DNA of 64,000 nt from Mycolicibacillus trivialis (lineage in GTDB: Bacteria; Actinomycetota; Actinomycetes; Mycobacteriales; Mycobacteriaceae), in assembly GCF_002102395.1 (NCBI RefSeq), contig NZ_LQPZ01000044.1:1-64000 (forward strand), in the 5' to 3' direction. Positions 1-7,978 of the stretch are shown in pieces; the stretch's first letter is position 1, and every line of letters begins with the position of its first letter. A program made the position numbers and the translations under genes. The notes under the pieces were generated by a model. The model was not told the origin of the DNA, ran no database searches, and was given only the letters and a program-made list of their open reading frames with translations.

Positions 1-355
1 CCCGGCGGCCCACCGCGGCCAGCTGACGCACGTTGCCGTGGTCGAACGCGCGCAGGAACGACCCCAACGTCGAGGGAGCGCGGATCCCGCCGAAGGTGGC
101 CGGGATCGCACCGTGGCGCAGCAGGTCCATCCCCTCGATGTCATCGGCGCCGGCGACCATCCCCGCGATCAACGACCCGATCTTGAGCCCCGCGTTCGCG
201 CCCACCTCGGCGTTCACCCGAACATGGCGGGCAGCAAGCCTTTCCAGACCGACCAGCTCGGCCAACCGCATCGCCGGCACCAGTCCCGCGTGCGACATGA
301 GATTCGGGTCATCAAAACGTGCGTGAGTCTTGCCCGCGGCATGCAACAATTGCAC
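1..355 (-). CDS. IS1380-family transposase, N-terminal part (partial at window edge)
   Basis: Reading the minus strand from a GTG at 355 gives VQLLHAAGKTHARFDDPNL, followed by LVPAMRLAELVGL, VNAEVGANAGLKIGSLIAGM and IRAPSTLGSFLRAF. These are the characteristic N-terminal segments of actinobacterial IS1380 DDE transposases. About 118 codons are visible before the frame leaves the window, compared with about 460 residues for the family. The frame is open upstream of the GTG until a TGA near base 390, but the family start fits the GTG. The enzyme catalyses cut-and-paste transposition. No frameshift is visible in the part seen. Confidence 0.85.
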   Translation of the reverse strand, partial: MQLLHAAGKTHARFDDPNLMSHAGLVPAMRLAELVGLERLAARHVRVNAEVGANAGLKIGSLIAGMVAGADDIEGMDLLRHGAIPATFGGIRAPSTLGSFLRAFDHGNVRQLAAVGRR

Positions 356-362
356 TTGAGAG

Positions 363-425
363 GTGCCCTTTCTACCAGGACGATCGAAGTGTCAGCAACT
401 CCGATTTTCCCAGGTCAAAGGGCAC
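363..425. repeat. Inverted repeat in the IS leader region
   Basis: GTGCCCTTT at 363-371 is repeated inverted as AAAGGGCAC at 417-425, with a 45-base spacer, just upstream of the transposase start. It is subterminal, so it is not the IS end itself. It may limit read-in transcription or translation of transposase, which is inference. Confidence 0.4.
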
Positions 426-475
426 TTCTGTTGTTACAACACACACTCGGCAACCATTCCATCGATGGATTCAGG

Positions 476-570
476 CTGAGGGCGTCGTCAGCGAGTACCC
501 GGTCATAGAAGTTCGGGACCACGGTTTCGAGCGTCTCGTGGCCGCCGACGCGGTCATACAGTGTGCTCAT
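476..570 (-). pseudogene. glbN: 5' fragment of group I truncated haemoglobin interrupted by the IS
   Basis: The minus strand from ATG at 570 reads [32 protein letters not shown]. This is the start of a group I truncated haemoglobin (trHbN type), whose next residues would normally be a PFF or AFF helix. Instead the frame enters the insertion sequence at about base 475 and ends shortly after. Only about 31 of about 120-135 codons remain here. The haem-binding E and F helices are missing, so the protein cannot function. TrHbN in mycobacteria detoxifies nitric oxide. The rest of the gene, if still present, lies left of the window beyond the IS. Confidence 0.75.
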
Positions 571-833
571 CTGGCCATTGGACACCGGGGATGATTCCGT
601 CGGATTAGGGCGAAGTTACGTCGCGGTTTCGCTCGACCGCCCCGATTAACGGCGCGGGTGCCACCACTGCGGCCGATAACGCGCCCGGTCGGTCTGTTCG
701 GCCCCCAAGGCGGCCGGTGCCGCCTAAACTGCCACCCCGACGGCGCCGAGCGGATCGGCCCACCGTATACAAGGAAGCAGCCATCTCGGCGGACCGGCGC
801 GAGGCCGGTGTGACCATGCGGGAAAGGAAGCCC
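571..833. other. Divergent intergenic region between the broken globin gene and the SDR gene
   Basis: These 263 bases lie between a minus-strand globin start and a plus-strand SDR start. I see two possible plus-strand -10 hexamers, TAAACT at 725-730 and TATACA at 766-771, and an AGGAAG Shine-Dalgarno at about 825-830. I see no convincing ORF, RNA gene or operator in it. Confidence 0.5.
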
Positions 834-1694
834 ATGCCCGGAGTTCAGGATCGAGTCATCGTTGTCACCGGCGCCGGTGGCGGGTTGGGCCGCGACTACG
901 CCCTGACCCTGGCCAAGGAGGGTGCCAGCGTCGTGGTCAACGACCTCGGCGGGGCACGCGACGGCACGGGCGCGGGGCACAACATGGCCGACGAGGTGGT
1001 GGCCGAGATCAAGGCGGCCGGCGGGCGCGCCGTGGCCAACTACGACAGCGTCGCCGATGCCGACGGTGCCGCCAACATCATCAAGACCGCCGTCGACGAG
1101 TTCGGCAAGGTCGACGGGGTGGTGTCCAATGCGGGCATCCTGCGCGACGGCACCTTCCACAAGATGACCTTCGAGAACTGGGACGCCGTGCTCAAGGTGC
1201 ACCTCTACGGCGGCTATAACGTGGTGCGGGCCGCCTGGCCGCACTTCCGCGAGCAGGGCTTCGGCCGGGTCGTCGTCGCCACCTCCACCTCCGGGCTGTT
1301 CGGCAACTTCGGGCAGGCCAACTACGGCGCCGCGAAGCTGGGCCTGGTCGGCATGATCAACACGCTGGCCCAGGAGGGCGCCAAGTACAACATCAAGACC
1401 AACGCGATCGCGCCGATCGCGGCCACCCGGATGACCCAGGACATCCTGCCGCCGGAGGTCTTCGAGAAGCTGACCCCGGAGTTCGTGGCTCCGGTGGTGG
1501 CCTACCTGTGCACCGAGGAGGTGCCCGACACCGCCTCGGTGTTCATCGTCGGCGGCGGCAAGGTGCAGCGGGTCGCGCTGTTCCAGAACGAGGGCACCAC
1601 GTTCACCGACCCGCCCACGGTCGACGACGTGGCCGGCGCGTGGGCCACCATCACCGACCTCTCGGAGCCGCAGCGGGCGGCGTTCTCGCTGTAG
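834..1694 (+). CDS. SDR-family 3-hydroxyacyl-CoA dehydrogenase-like protein (Rv0148-like)
   Basis: The 286-residue protein is a short-chain dehydrogenase of the MFE-2/17-beta-HSD type. Visible motifs are TGAGGGLG at residues 12-19 (nucleotide binding), NDLGG at 36-40 after beta-2 (favouring NAD), NAG at 99-101 and the catalytic Ser about 151-153, Tyr164 and Lys168 (YGAAK). Its sequence recalls M. tuberculosis Rv0148, which sits at the equivalent place. It probably oxidises 3-hydroxyacyl-CoA esters in fatty acid or sterol side-chain breakdown; the substrate is not shown. The ATG at 834 was chosen because AGGAAG lies just upstream; an ATG at 816 is in frame but lacks a site. A strong hairpin follows the stop. 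Confidence 0.85.
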   Translation: MPGVQDRVIVVTGAGGGLGRDYALTLAKEGASVVVNDLGGARDGTGAGHNMADEVVAEIKAAGGRAVANYDSVADADGAANIIKTAVDEFGKVDGVVSNAGILRDGTFHKMTFENWDAVLKVHLYGGYNVVRAAWPHFREQGFGRVVVATSTSGLFGNFGQANYGAAKLGLVGMINTLAQEGAKYNIKTNAIAPIAATRMTQDILPPEVFEKLTPEFVAPVVAYLCTEEVPDTASVFIVGGGKVQRVALFQNEGTTFTDPPTVDDVAGAWATITDLSEPQRAAFSL

Positions 1695-1714
1695 CGGATT
1701 TGCGGTAGGGCTGG

Positions 1715-1747
1715 GGGAGCGGCGCCGGGGTTTCCGGCGCCGCTCCT
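1715..1747 (+). terminator. Hairpin terminator after the SDR gene
   Basis: GAGCGGCGCCGG at 1717-1728 pairs perfectly with 1734-1745 around a 5-base loop, extended by outer G-C and G-U pairs, followed by CTTCGTTC. It lies 20 bases after the SDR stop. It faces the convergent PE-PPE gene and could act in both directions. There is no long T tract, as is common in mycobacteria. Confidence 0.7.
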
Positions 1748-1861
1748 TCGTTCGCGGGCTGGCGTGCCGGGTTCGCGCCCGCTCGCGGCTCCTTGGCGGC
1801 GAGATGGAAACTGTGCAGGCCGGCGTCGGCGTGTCGCCTGCATGATTTCTATCTCGCGGGA

Positions 1862-3400
1862 TCAGAAGGGGATCAGGCCGCTCAGGTCGCCGATGATGGC
1901 CTGCGCGGCATCCGCGATCACCAGGAACTCGAAGCCGCCGGCCATGGTGGCCAGGCCGGCCGCGCCGGCGAGGGGCAAGCCGACGGCGTTGAGCAGGTCA
2001 CCGTCGAGCAGGTGATCGAGCGACAGCTGGAACAGATAGGCGGGCATGGAGGTCACCACCGCGTTGGCGATGTCCGCGGTCGGCAGCAGGGCGGCGTAGG
2101 CCGACGATGCGGCACCGGAAAGACCGTTGACCACATTGGGGATGAAGTCGGTGAGGCTGTCCAGCGGTGAGGCGGCGGCCGCGCCGGCGGTTCCGTTTCC
2201 GAGGAGGGCCAGCGGGTTCAGATCGGCGAGCGACAGGTTGCCCAGGCTGCCGACGAAGTTCTCCAGCCCCTCCTTGGTTCCGTTGAACAGCTGACCGGGC
2301 AGCTGCTCGAAGGCGCTCCACTGCGGGAAGAGCCCGAACGGGGTGGCGACGTCGGCGTAGGTGGTGTCGGCGAAGGGGTTGTCGTAGCCGAGGTCGATGA
2401 GAACCTTCAGATCGGGTTGCAGCAACTCGGCGATCGGGTTGCCCACCAGCGGGATCGAGCGGACCGGGGTCAGTAGCGGCAGGTCTTCGGTGGGGAGCAT
2501 GAAATAATTGGTGACGCCGCCATCGGCGTAATAGCCCGGCGACACTGGCAATTGGACGAAGTCCGCCCCAACCGCCTCCGGGTAACCGCCGTGCACGTAG
2601 TAGATCCCGGCGAAGGCGTTGAGATCGGCCAGCACGTTCAGCGGGTACTTGGGGAAGTCGGCGAAACCGTCGTACTGGATCGTGTAGATGTCGGTGGGGT
2701 AGATGGTGTCCGCCGGGGTGGCACCGTAGAAGTTCAAGCCCATGCTCGGGATGTTCAGCCCGGCGAAGCGGCTCAGTAGCCCGCCGTTGGGGTTCATCGG
2801 ATTGCCGAGCAGCACGAAGTTGAGCTGATCGGAGGTCGGCGCGCCGCTGGACATGGCGGCCAGCTTCTCCATCTCGAGGGAGGCGATCACCGAACTCTGC
2901 GAATAGCCCAGCACCCCAAGCGCGCCGTTGGAGCCGACGGGTCCGTTGTCCGCGAGATCGGTGACGATCTGGTTGTCCAGGATCGTGACGCCGCGATCCA
3001 CGGACGTGGTCAGCGGCAGGTCCTTGATCCCGGTCATCGGGTACAGCCCTTCGGGAGTGACCAGGCCATCGACGTTGCAGCCATCGTCACACGGGGTGAT
3101 CGGGGTCTGGAGGCTGGGGAACTTGCCGGCGAGGTAATGGTCGAAGACCAGCTGCATGTACTGGCCGTCTTTGCCCAGCCACGGGATCGGCGTCCCGCTG
3201 CCGGCCATCACCTCCGCGTAACTGACGGCGGGATTCGGGATGGCGACATCCCCGTCCGCCGCCAACAACACCTCGGCGCTGACCACCGGCAGCGCGGCCA
3301 CCGCCGGCCCCGATGTCACCGCCGAGACCACGACCAGGGCTAATGCCCCGAACAACGCCAGCAGCAGCGCTCCCAGCGAACGGATCCGGTTGACCAACAT
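1862..3400 (-). CDS. Secreted PE-PPE-domain serine hydrolase without a PE/PPE N-terminus
   Basis: The 512-residue protein starts with a Sec-type signal: arginines at 5 and 7, a hydrophobic stretch at 9-28, then VAALPVVSA. The mature part carries the PE-PPE alpha/beta-hydrolase domain (family of PF08237) with nucleophile motif GYSQS at 165-169. There is an early Cys pair in the CDDGC segment near 104-108. This domain in mycobacteria has esterase or lipase activity on short acyl chains. At this place M. tuberculosis has PE1/PE2 (Rv0151c/Rv0152c), which carry a PE domain instead of a signal peptide. The C-terminal ~130 residues are Ala/Leu-rich with hydrophobic stretches. GGGAGG precedes the ATG. 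Substrate unknown. Confidence 0.8.
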   Translation of the reverse strand: MLVNRIRSLGALLLALFGALALVVVSAVTSGPAVAALPVVSAEVLLAADGDVAIPNPAVSYAEVMAGSGTPIPWLGKDGQYMQLVFDHYLAGKFPSLQTPITPCDDGCNVDGLVTPEGLYPMTGIKDLPLTTSVDRGVTILDNQIVTDLADNGPVGSNGALGVLGYSQSSVIASLEMEKLAAMSSGAPTSDQLNFVLLGNPMNPNGGLLSRFAGLNIPSMGLNFYGATPADTIYPTDIYTIQYDGFADFPKYPLNVLADLNAFAGIYYVHGGYPEAVGADFVQLPVSPGYYADGGVTNYFMLPTEDLPLLTPVRSIPLVGNPIAELLQPDLKVLIDLGYDNPFADTTYADVATPFGLFPQWSAFEQLPGQLFNGTKEGLENFVGSLGNLSLADLNPLALLGNGTAGAAAASPLDSLTDFIPNVVNGLSGAASSAYAALLPTADIANAVVTSMPAYLFQLSLDHLLDGDLLNAVGLPLAGAAGLATMAGGFEFLVIADAAQAIIGDLSGLIPF

Positions 3401-3490
3401 CGCGACCTCCCGACGGCGGGTGGATTGCTAGCTGGGAGCAGGCGACCACTCCTGCCCGGAAATGTACGCCGAAGATGAGGAAATGCTCGT

Positions 3491-3525
3491 TAGTTCTGAG
3501 GTGAAACTAGAAAATTCTCAGGTGA
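3491..3525. promoter_or_regulatory. Direct-repeat candidate operator upstream of the PE-PPE gene
   Basis: TTCTGAGGTGA at 3494-3504 and TTCTCAGGTGA at 3515-3525 are 10/11 identical and spaced 21 bases, two helical turns. The first is also framed by a TAGTT-N9-AACTA inverted repeat (3491-3509). The patch is AT-rich compared with its surroundings and lies about 90-125 bases upstream of the PE-PPE start on the minus strand. The regulator is unknown. Confidence 0.4.
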
Positions 3526-3527
3526 GC

Positions 3528-4343
3528 CTACCCGAGCAAGGCAGCTCGCAGCCGGTCCACGTCGGCCGGATCGACCCGCGCGGCTCGCAAAAACCCCGCG
3601 ACCGAGCCGAACTCGGCGTCGATGGTGTGATACGCCGCGCCCAGGTACTCGTCGCGCACACCGAGCACCTCGTCGGTGAGGCGGGCCTCGGTGAAGGTCT
3701 GCACCTCCGGGGTCACCTCGCCGGTCTCCTCGGCGCGCTGCCGCACCGCCGCAAGGATCTCGTCGCGCAGCGCCGGCACGGCGGCATTGCTCTGCAGGTA
3801 ATCGCCGACGATGGCGTCCCGGTCCACCCCGATCGCCGCCAGCGTCACCGCCACGGTGAAACCGGTGCGGTCCTTGCCTGCGAAGCAGTGCGCCAGCACC
3901 GTCTGCCCGGACCCGAGCAGGGTGATCACGGTACGTACCGCCCGCTGCGCCCCGCCCAGCAGCGGGAAGCGTCGGTACTCCTCGATCATGTAGCGGCGGG
4001 CGGCGGCCTCGACCGGCTCGTCGTCGGGCTTGCGGGCCATCATCTCCTGCCACGCCTGCTCGTGCGGCGCCTCGCCGTCGGTGGCGCCCAGGTCGGGGAA
4101 CGGCAGCAGGTGGACGTCGACGCCGTCCGGGACCCGGCCGGGGCCGCGGCGCTCCACCTCCCGAGGTGAGCGCAGGTCGGCGACGTCGGTGACCGCCAGC
4201 CGGCTCAGTTCGGCGCGCCCGCTGTCGGCCAGCTGGCTCAGCTCCCCGGACCGCAGCAGCCGCCCGGGCCGCAGCCCGGCCACGGTGTCGGCGACATCGC
4301 GGAAGTTCCAGGTCCCGTCCACCCGGCGCAGCGCCTCGGGCAT
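3528..4343 (-). CDS. ptpB: Protein tyrosine/serine phosphatase PtpB
   Basis: The 271-residue protein has the phosphatase P-loop HCFAGKDRTG at 152-161, with nucleophile Cys153 and Arg159. The GKDRT form is typical of the dual tyrosine/serine and phosphoinositide phosphatase MptpB (276 residues in M. tuberculosis, Rv0153c). NFRDVADT near 13-20 and DLRSPRE near 56-62 are further family motifs. In M. tuberculosis the enzyme is secreted into host cells although it lacks a signal peptide; none is visible here either. The start lies one base after the fadE2 stop, so the two genes are probably co-transcribed, as in Rv0154c-Rv0153c. Confidence 0.92.
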   Translation of the reverse strand: MPEALRRVDGTWNFRDVADTVAGLRPGRLLRSGELSQLADSGRAELSRLAVTDVADLRSPREVERRGPGRVPDGVDVHLLPFPDLGATDGEAPHEQAWQEMMARKPDDEPVEAAARRYMIEEYRRFPLLGGAQRAVRTVITLLGSGQTVLAHCFAGKDRTGFTVAVTLAAIGVDRDAIVGDYLQSNAAVPALRDEILAAVRQRAEETGEVTPEVQTFTEARLTDEVLGVRDEYLGAAYHTIDAEFGSVAGFLRAARVDPADVDRLRAALLG

Positions 4344-4344
4344 G

Positions 4345-5574
4345 TCAGGCCCGCACCGCCGCCGCGGCCAGCGGGTCGGGCTCCCGGCCGATCTCGGCGC
4401 GTGCGATCGACCGCATGTGCACCTCGTCGGGGCCGTCGAAGATCCGCATCGCGCGATGCCAGCCGTACAGCCGGGCGAGCGGGAAGTCGTCGCTGACGCC
4501 GGCCGCGCCGTGGATCTGGATCGCGCGGTCGAGCACGTTGCAGGCCATCTGCGGTGCCACCGCCTTGATCTGGGCGACCAGGTGGCGGGCCTCCTTGTTG
4601 CCGTGCTGGTCGATGGTCCAGGCCGCCTTCTCGCACAGCAGTCGGGCCTGGTCGATCTCGTTGCGGGAGGTGGCGATCTGCTGTTGGACGACGCCCTGTT
4701 CGGCCAGCGGCTTGCCGAACGCCACCCGGGTGCGGGCCCGTTCGGCCATCAGCGCCAACGCCCGCTCGGCGGCGCCGATGGCCCGCATGCAGTGGTGGAT
4801 ACGGCCCGGGCCCAGCCGGGCCTGCGCGATCGCGAAGCCGGAGCCCTCCTCGCCGAGCAGGTTGGCGACCGGCACCCGGACGTCGTTGTACTCGATCTCG
4901 CAGTGGCCGTGTTGGTCCTGCCAGCCGAACACCGGGGTGGACCGCACGATGTTGACCCCGGGGGTGTCCACCGGAACCAGGATCATCGACTGCTGCTGGT
5001 GTGGGGCGGCGTCGGGGTCGGTGCGGCCCATCACGATCAGGATGGTGCAGCGCGGATCCGCCGCGCCGGTGGTCCACCACTTACGGCCGTTGATCACGTA
5101 GTGGTCCCCGTCGCGCAGCATCGTCGTCTCGATGTTGCGAGCGTCGCTGGAGGCCACCGCCGGCTCGGTCATCGAGAACGCGCTGCGGATCTCCCCGTCC
5201 AGCAGCGGCTGCAGCCACTGCGCCCGCTGGTCCTCGGTGGCGAACAGGTGCAGGGTCTCCATGTTGCCGGTGTCCGGGGCGGCGCAGTTGAGCGCCTCCG
5301 GCGCCAGATCCAGGCTCCAGCCGGACAGTTCGGCCAGCGGCGCGTACTCCAGGTTGGTCAGCCCGGACACCGCCGGCAGGAAAAGGTTCCACAACCCGGC
5401 GGCCTTGGCCTTCTGCTTCAGCTCCTCGACGACCGGTGGCACGGTGTGGTCGCCCGGCCCAGCCTGCGCCCGGTATTCGGTGTAGGCGCCCTCGGCGGGG
5501 AAGACGTGTTCGACCATGAAGTCGGAGAGCCGCTGGTGATATTCGGCACCTCGGGCCGACATCGTGAAGTCCAT
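4345..5574 (-). CDS. fadE2: Acyl-CoA dehydrogenase FadE2 (ACAD10/11-like)
   Basis: The 409-residue protein is an acyl-CoA dehydrogenase: SMTEPAVASSDARNI (FAD/substrate loop), GRKWWTTGA, and near the C-terminus IHGAAGVSDDFPLARLYG. Instead of the usual YEGT with a catalytic glutamate it has FDGPDEVH, as seen in the ACAD10/11-like subgroup, so the base must be judged against that subgroup. It should oxidise an acyl-CoA to the enoyl-CoA, passing electrons to ETF. Gene order with ptpB matches Rv0154c-Rv0153c. The ATG at 5574 (MDFTMSARG) was chosen over an upstream extension to 5613 that would run into the neighbouring gene's end. Confidence 0.88.
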   Translation of the reverse strand: MDFTMSARGAEYHQRLSDFMVEHVFPAEGAYTEYRAQAGPGDHTVPPVVEELKQKAKAAGLWNLFLPAVSGLTNLEYAPLAELSGWSLDLAPEALNCAAPDTGNMETLHLFATEDQRAQWLQPLLDGEIRSAFSMTEPAVASSDARNIETTMLRDGDHYVINGRKWWTTGAADPRCTILIVMGRTDPDAAPHQQQSMILVPVDTPGVNIVRSTPVFGWQDQHGHCEIEYNDVRVPVANLLGEEGSGFAIAQARLGPGRIHHCMRAIGAAERALALMAERARTRVAFGKPLAEQGVVQQQIATSRNEIDQARLLCEKAAWTIDQHGNKEARHLVAQIKAVAPQMACNVLDRAIQIHGAAGVSDDFPLARLYGWHRAMRIFDGPDEVHMRSIARAEIGREPDPLAAAAVRA

Positions 5575-5613
5575 GACCGAAACGATAGGCCACCGCCCGG
5601 GACAGCCGCCCAC

Positions 5614-6756
5614 CTACCGGTTGGTCAGTCCGCGGGCGATGACCAGGCGCTGGATCTGGTTGGTGCCCTCGAAGATCTGGGTGACCTTGGCCTCCCGCAT
5701 GAACCGCTCAGCCCGATAGTCGCGGGTGTAGCCCACCCCGCCGAGCACCTGCACCGCGTCGGTGGTCACCCGCATCGCCGCGTCGGTGGCGGTCAGCTTG
5801 GCGACGCTGGCGTGCTGCGAGTACGGCCGGCCGGCGTCGCGGCGCCGCGCGGCGTCGAGGTAGGTGGCGCGCGCTCCGGCCACCGCGGCGGCCATGTCGG
5901 CCAGCAGGAACCCCAGGCCCTGATGGTCGATGATCGTGCGGCCGAACGCGGTGCGGGTGTGGGCGTAGTCCACCGCGACGTCCAGCGCAGCCTGGGCGAT
6001 CCCGACCGCCACCGCCGCAATCCCCAGCCGGCCGGAGTCCAGCGCGGAGAACGCGATCGACAGGCCTTGGCCCTCCGCGCCGATCAGTCGGTCGGCGTCG
6101 AGGCGGGCGTCGTCGTAGAAGGCGGCAGTGGTCGGCACCCCGGCCAGCCCCATCTTGTCCTCCGGCGCGCCGAAGCTCAGCCCGGGCAGATCGCCGGGCA
6201 CCAGGAAGCACGAGATGCCCCGCGATCCCTCCCCGGTGCGGGCGAACAGGGTGTAGTGGTCGGCGACCCCGCCGTGGGTGATCCAGGCCTTCTCGCCGTT
6301 GAGCAGGTAGCCGTCGCCGGTGCGGGTCGCGCGGCAGCGCAGCGCGGCGGCGTCGGAGCCGGCCCCGGCCTCGGACAGGCTGTAGGCGCCGATCCGTTCC
6401 CCGGAGACCATCGCAGGCAGCCACCGCCGGCGCTGCTCGTCGGTGCCGAACTCGATCAGCGGGTGACACGACAGGCTCTGCACGCTCACCGCGACCGCCA
6501 CCGCCGCCCACCGGGCCGCCAGTTCTTCGAGCACCTGCAGGTAGACCTCGTAGGGCTGGCCACCGCCGCCCCACTCCTCGGGCAGCGGCACGCTGAGCAA
6601 CCCGGCGGCCGCCAACTGGGCGAAAAGGCCCTCCGGGTAGGTCTCGGCCTTCTCATGGTCGTCCACGATCGGATCGAGCAGCTTGTCGGCGATTTCGCGG
6701 GTCAGCGCGAGCAGCTCTTCGGCCTCCGGGGTAGGCAGCAACCGATCGACCGTCAT
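5614..6756 (-). CDS. Acyl-CoA dehydrogenase (FadE family)
   Basis: The 380-residue protein has the full acyl-CoA dehydrogenase fold: LSEAGAGSDAAAL (FAD binding), NGEKAWITHGG, VPTTAAFYDD, QVLGGVGYTRDY and the C-terminal signature FEGTNQIQRLVIAR, whose glutamate is the usual catalytic base of short- and medium-chain enzymes. It is therefore a conventional FAD-linked beta-oxidation enzyme, unlike its neighbour. It lies 39 bases upstream of fadE2 on the same strand. I do not recall this gene between fadE2 and pntAa in M. tuberculosis, so it looks like a local addition or a loss there. TACAGT 8 bases before the ATG suggests a leaderless transcript. Substrate length unknown. Confidence 0.88.
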   Translation of the reverse strand: MTVDRLLPTPEAEELLALTREIADKLLDPIVDDHEKAETYPEGLFAQLAAAGLLSVPLPEEWGGGGQPYEVYLQVLEELAARWAAVAVAVSVQSLSCHPLIEFGTDEQRRRWLPAMVSGERIGAYSLSEAGAGSDAAALRCRATRTGDGYLLNGEKAWITHGGVADHYTLFARTGEGSRGISCFLVPGDLPGLSFGAPEDKMGLAGVPTTAAFYDDARLDADRLIGAEGQGLSIAFSALDSGRLGIAAVAVGIAQAALDVAVDYAHTRTAFGRTIIDHQGLGFLLADMAAAVAGARATYLDAARRRDAGRPYSQHASVAKLTATDAAMRVTTDAVQVLGGVGYTRDYRAERFMREAKVTQIFEGTNQIQRLVIARGLTNR

Positions 6757-6764
6757 GTGTTCCG

Positions 6765-6770
6765 ACTGTA
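6765..6770 (-). promoter_or_regulatory. Candidate -10 for a leaderless acyl-CoA dehydrogenase mRNA
   Basis: TACAGT on the minus strand ends 8 bases before the ATG at 6756. That spacing would put the transcription start at or next to the start codon. No Shine-Dalgarno sequence is visible. Confidence 0.45.
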
Positions 6771-6880
6771 GTCGCGCGGGCAGTACGGATTCCCAGCATC
6801 GTCCCAGCACCAGTTAGGGTGTTCGGGCACGCGGTCGTCCCGTGGCGGCCTGGAAGCAACGGAAAGTAGACACACGCGCC

Positions 6881-7978
6881 ATGACAGATACGCAGACTGC
6901 GACCCTCACGGTCGGGGTGGTCGCCGAGTCCGGGGCCGACGAACGTCGGGTCGCGCTGGTACCCAAGGCGGTGTCGTCGCTGGTCAAATCCGGGCTGGGC
7001 GTCGTGGTCGAGTCCGGGGCCGGTGAGCGGGCACTCCTGCCCGACGAGCTGTACACCGAGGTCGGCGCCACCATCGGCGACGCCTGGGCGGCCGACGTCG
7101 TGGTCAAGGTCGCCCCGCCGACCACCGAGGAGGTCGCCAAGCTGCACAAGGGCCAGACCCTGATCGGCTTCCTGGCCCCGCGCAGCGAGAACAACCAGAT
7201 CGCGGCCCTCCAATCCGCCGGAGTGCAGGCGTTCGCGCTGGAGGCGATCCCGCGCATCTCCCGCGCCCAGGTGATGGACGCGCTGTCCAGCCAGGGCAAC
7301 GTCTCCGGCTACAAGGCGGTGCTGGTCGCCGCGATGGAATCCACCCGCTTCTTCCCGATGCTGACCACCGCGGCGGGCACGGTGAAACCCGCCACCGTGC
7401 TGGTCCTGGGCGTCGGCGTCGCCGGCCTGCAGGCGCTGGCCACCGCCAAACGCCTCGGCGGGCGCACCACCGGCTACGACGTGCGGCCCGAAGTGGCCGA
7501 TCAGGTCCGCTCGGTCGGCGCCCAGTGGCTGGACCTGGGCATCGACGCCGCCGGTGAGGGCGGCTACGCCCGCGAACTCACCGACGAGGAGCGCGCCGCC
7601 CAGCAGCAGAAGCTCGAGGAGGCCATCACCGGCTTCGACGTGGTGATCACCACCGCGCTGGTGCCCGGCCGGCCGGCCCCGAAGCTGGTCACCGCCGCCG
7701 CGGTGGAGGGCATGCGCCCCGGCAGCGTGGTCGTCGACCTGGCCGGTGAGACCGGCGGCAACTGCGAGCTCACCGAGCCCGGCGAGACCGTCGTCAAACA
7801 CGACGTCACCATCGCCTCCCCGCTGAACTTGCCGGCCACCATGCCCGAGCACGCCAGCGAGCTGTACAGCAAGAACATCACCGCGCTGCTGGACCTGATG
7901 GTCGTGGACGGCGCATTGGCCCCCGACTTCGACGACCAGGTGCTCGCGGACTCCTGCGTCACCCGAGAGGACTCCTAG
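6881..7978 (+). CDS. pntAa: NAD(P) transhydrogenase alpha subunit, NAD-binding part PntAa
   Basis: The 365-residue protein matches domain I of proton-translocating transhydrogenase. The N-terminal VGVVAESGADERRVALVPKAV is the alanine dehydrogenase/PNT signature, and LVLGVGVAGLQALATAKRLGG is the NAD-binding Rossmann motif. It transfers hydride between NADH and NADP, coupled to proton movement through PntAb and PntB. It heads a three-gene unit: its TAG is immediately followed by the pntAb ATG. The ATG at 6881 fits the family start; TAGACA at 6867-6872 lies 8 bases upstream and suggests a leaderless mRNA, since GGAAAG at 6861 is too far to serve as a ribosome site. Equivalent to Rv0155. Confidence 0.95.
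   Translation: MTDTQTATLTVGVVAESGADERRVALVPKAVSSLVKSGLGVVVESGAGERALLPDELYTEVGATIGDAWAADVVVKVAPPTTEEVAKLHKGQTLIGFLAPRSENNQIAALQSAGVQAFALEAIPRISRAQVMDALSSQGNVSGYKAVLVAAMESTRFFPMLTTAAGTVKPATVLVLGVGVAGLQALATAKRLGGRTTGYDVRPEVADQVRSVGAQWLDLGIDAAGEGGYARELTDEERAAQQQKLEEAITGFDVVITTALVPGRPAPKLVTAAAVEGMRPGSVVVDLAGETGGNCELTEPGETVVKHDVTIASPLNLPATMPEHASELYSKNITALLDLMVVDGALAPDFDDQVLADSCVTREDS

Larger units (their letters stand above)
1..475 (-). mobile_element. IS1380-family insertion sequence, partial (runs off the left edge)
   Basis: The element contains the 5' part of an IS1380-type transposase on the minus strand and ends inside a truncated haemoglobin gene. The globin reading frame stops matching its family at about base 475, where minus-strand sequence beginning CCTGAATCC starts; I take this as the element's end by inference. 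The other end and any target duplication lie outside the window, so the terminal repeats cannot be checked here. Confidence 0.8.

Noticed and set aside
1..475. Composite transposon or integrative element at the left edge
   Set aside because: Only one IS end with one transposase is visible; no cargo gene, attachment site or second IS is in the window.
571..833. KstR box or divergent operator before the SDR gene
   Set aside because: I looked for the KstR consensus and other palindromes and found no convincing match.
4030..6771. Very long plus-strand open frame (913 codons) opposite ptpB and the acyl-CoA dehydrogenases
   Set aside because: It is an antisense frame produced by GC-rich codon use of genuine minus-strand genes. 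Its translation is rich in Arg, Gly and His with no family features.
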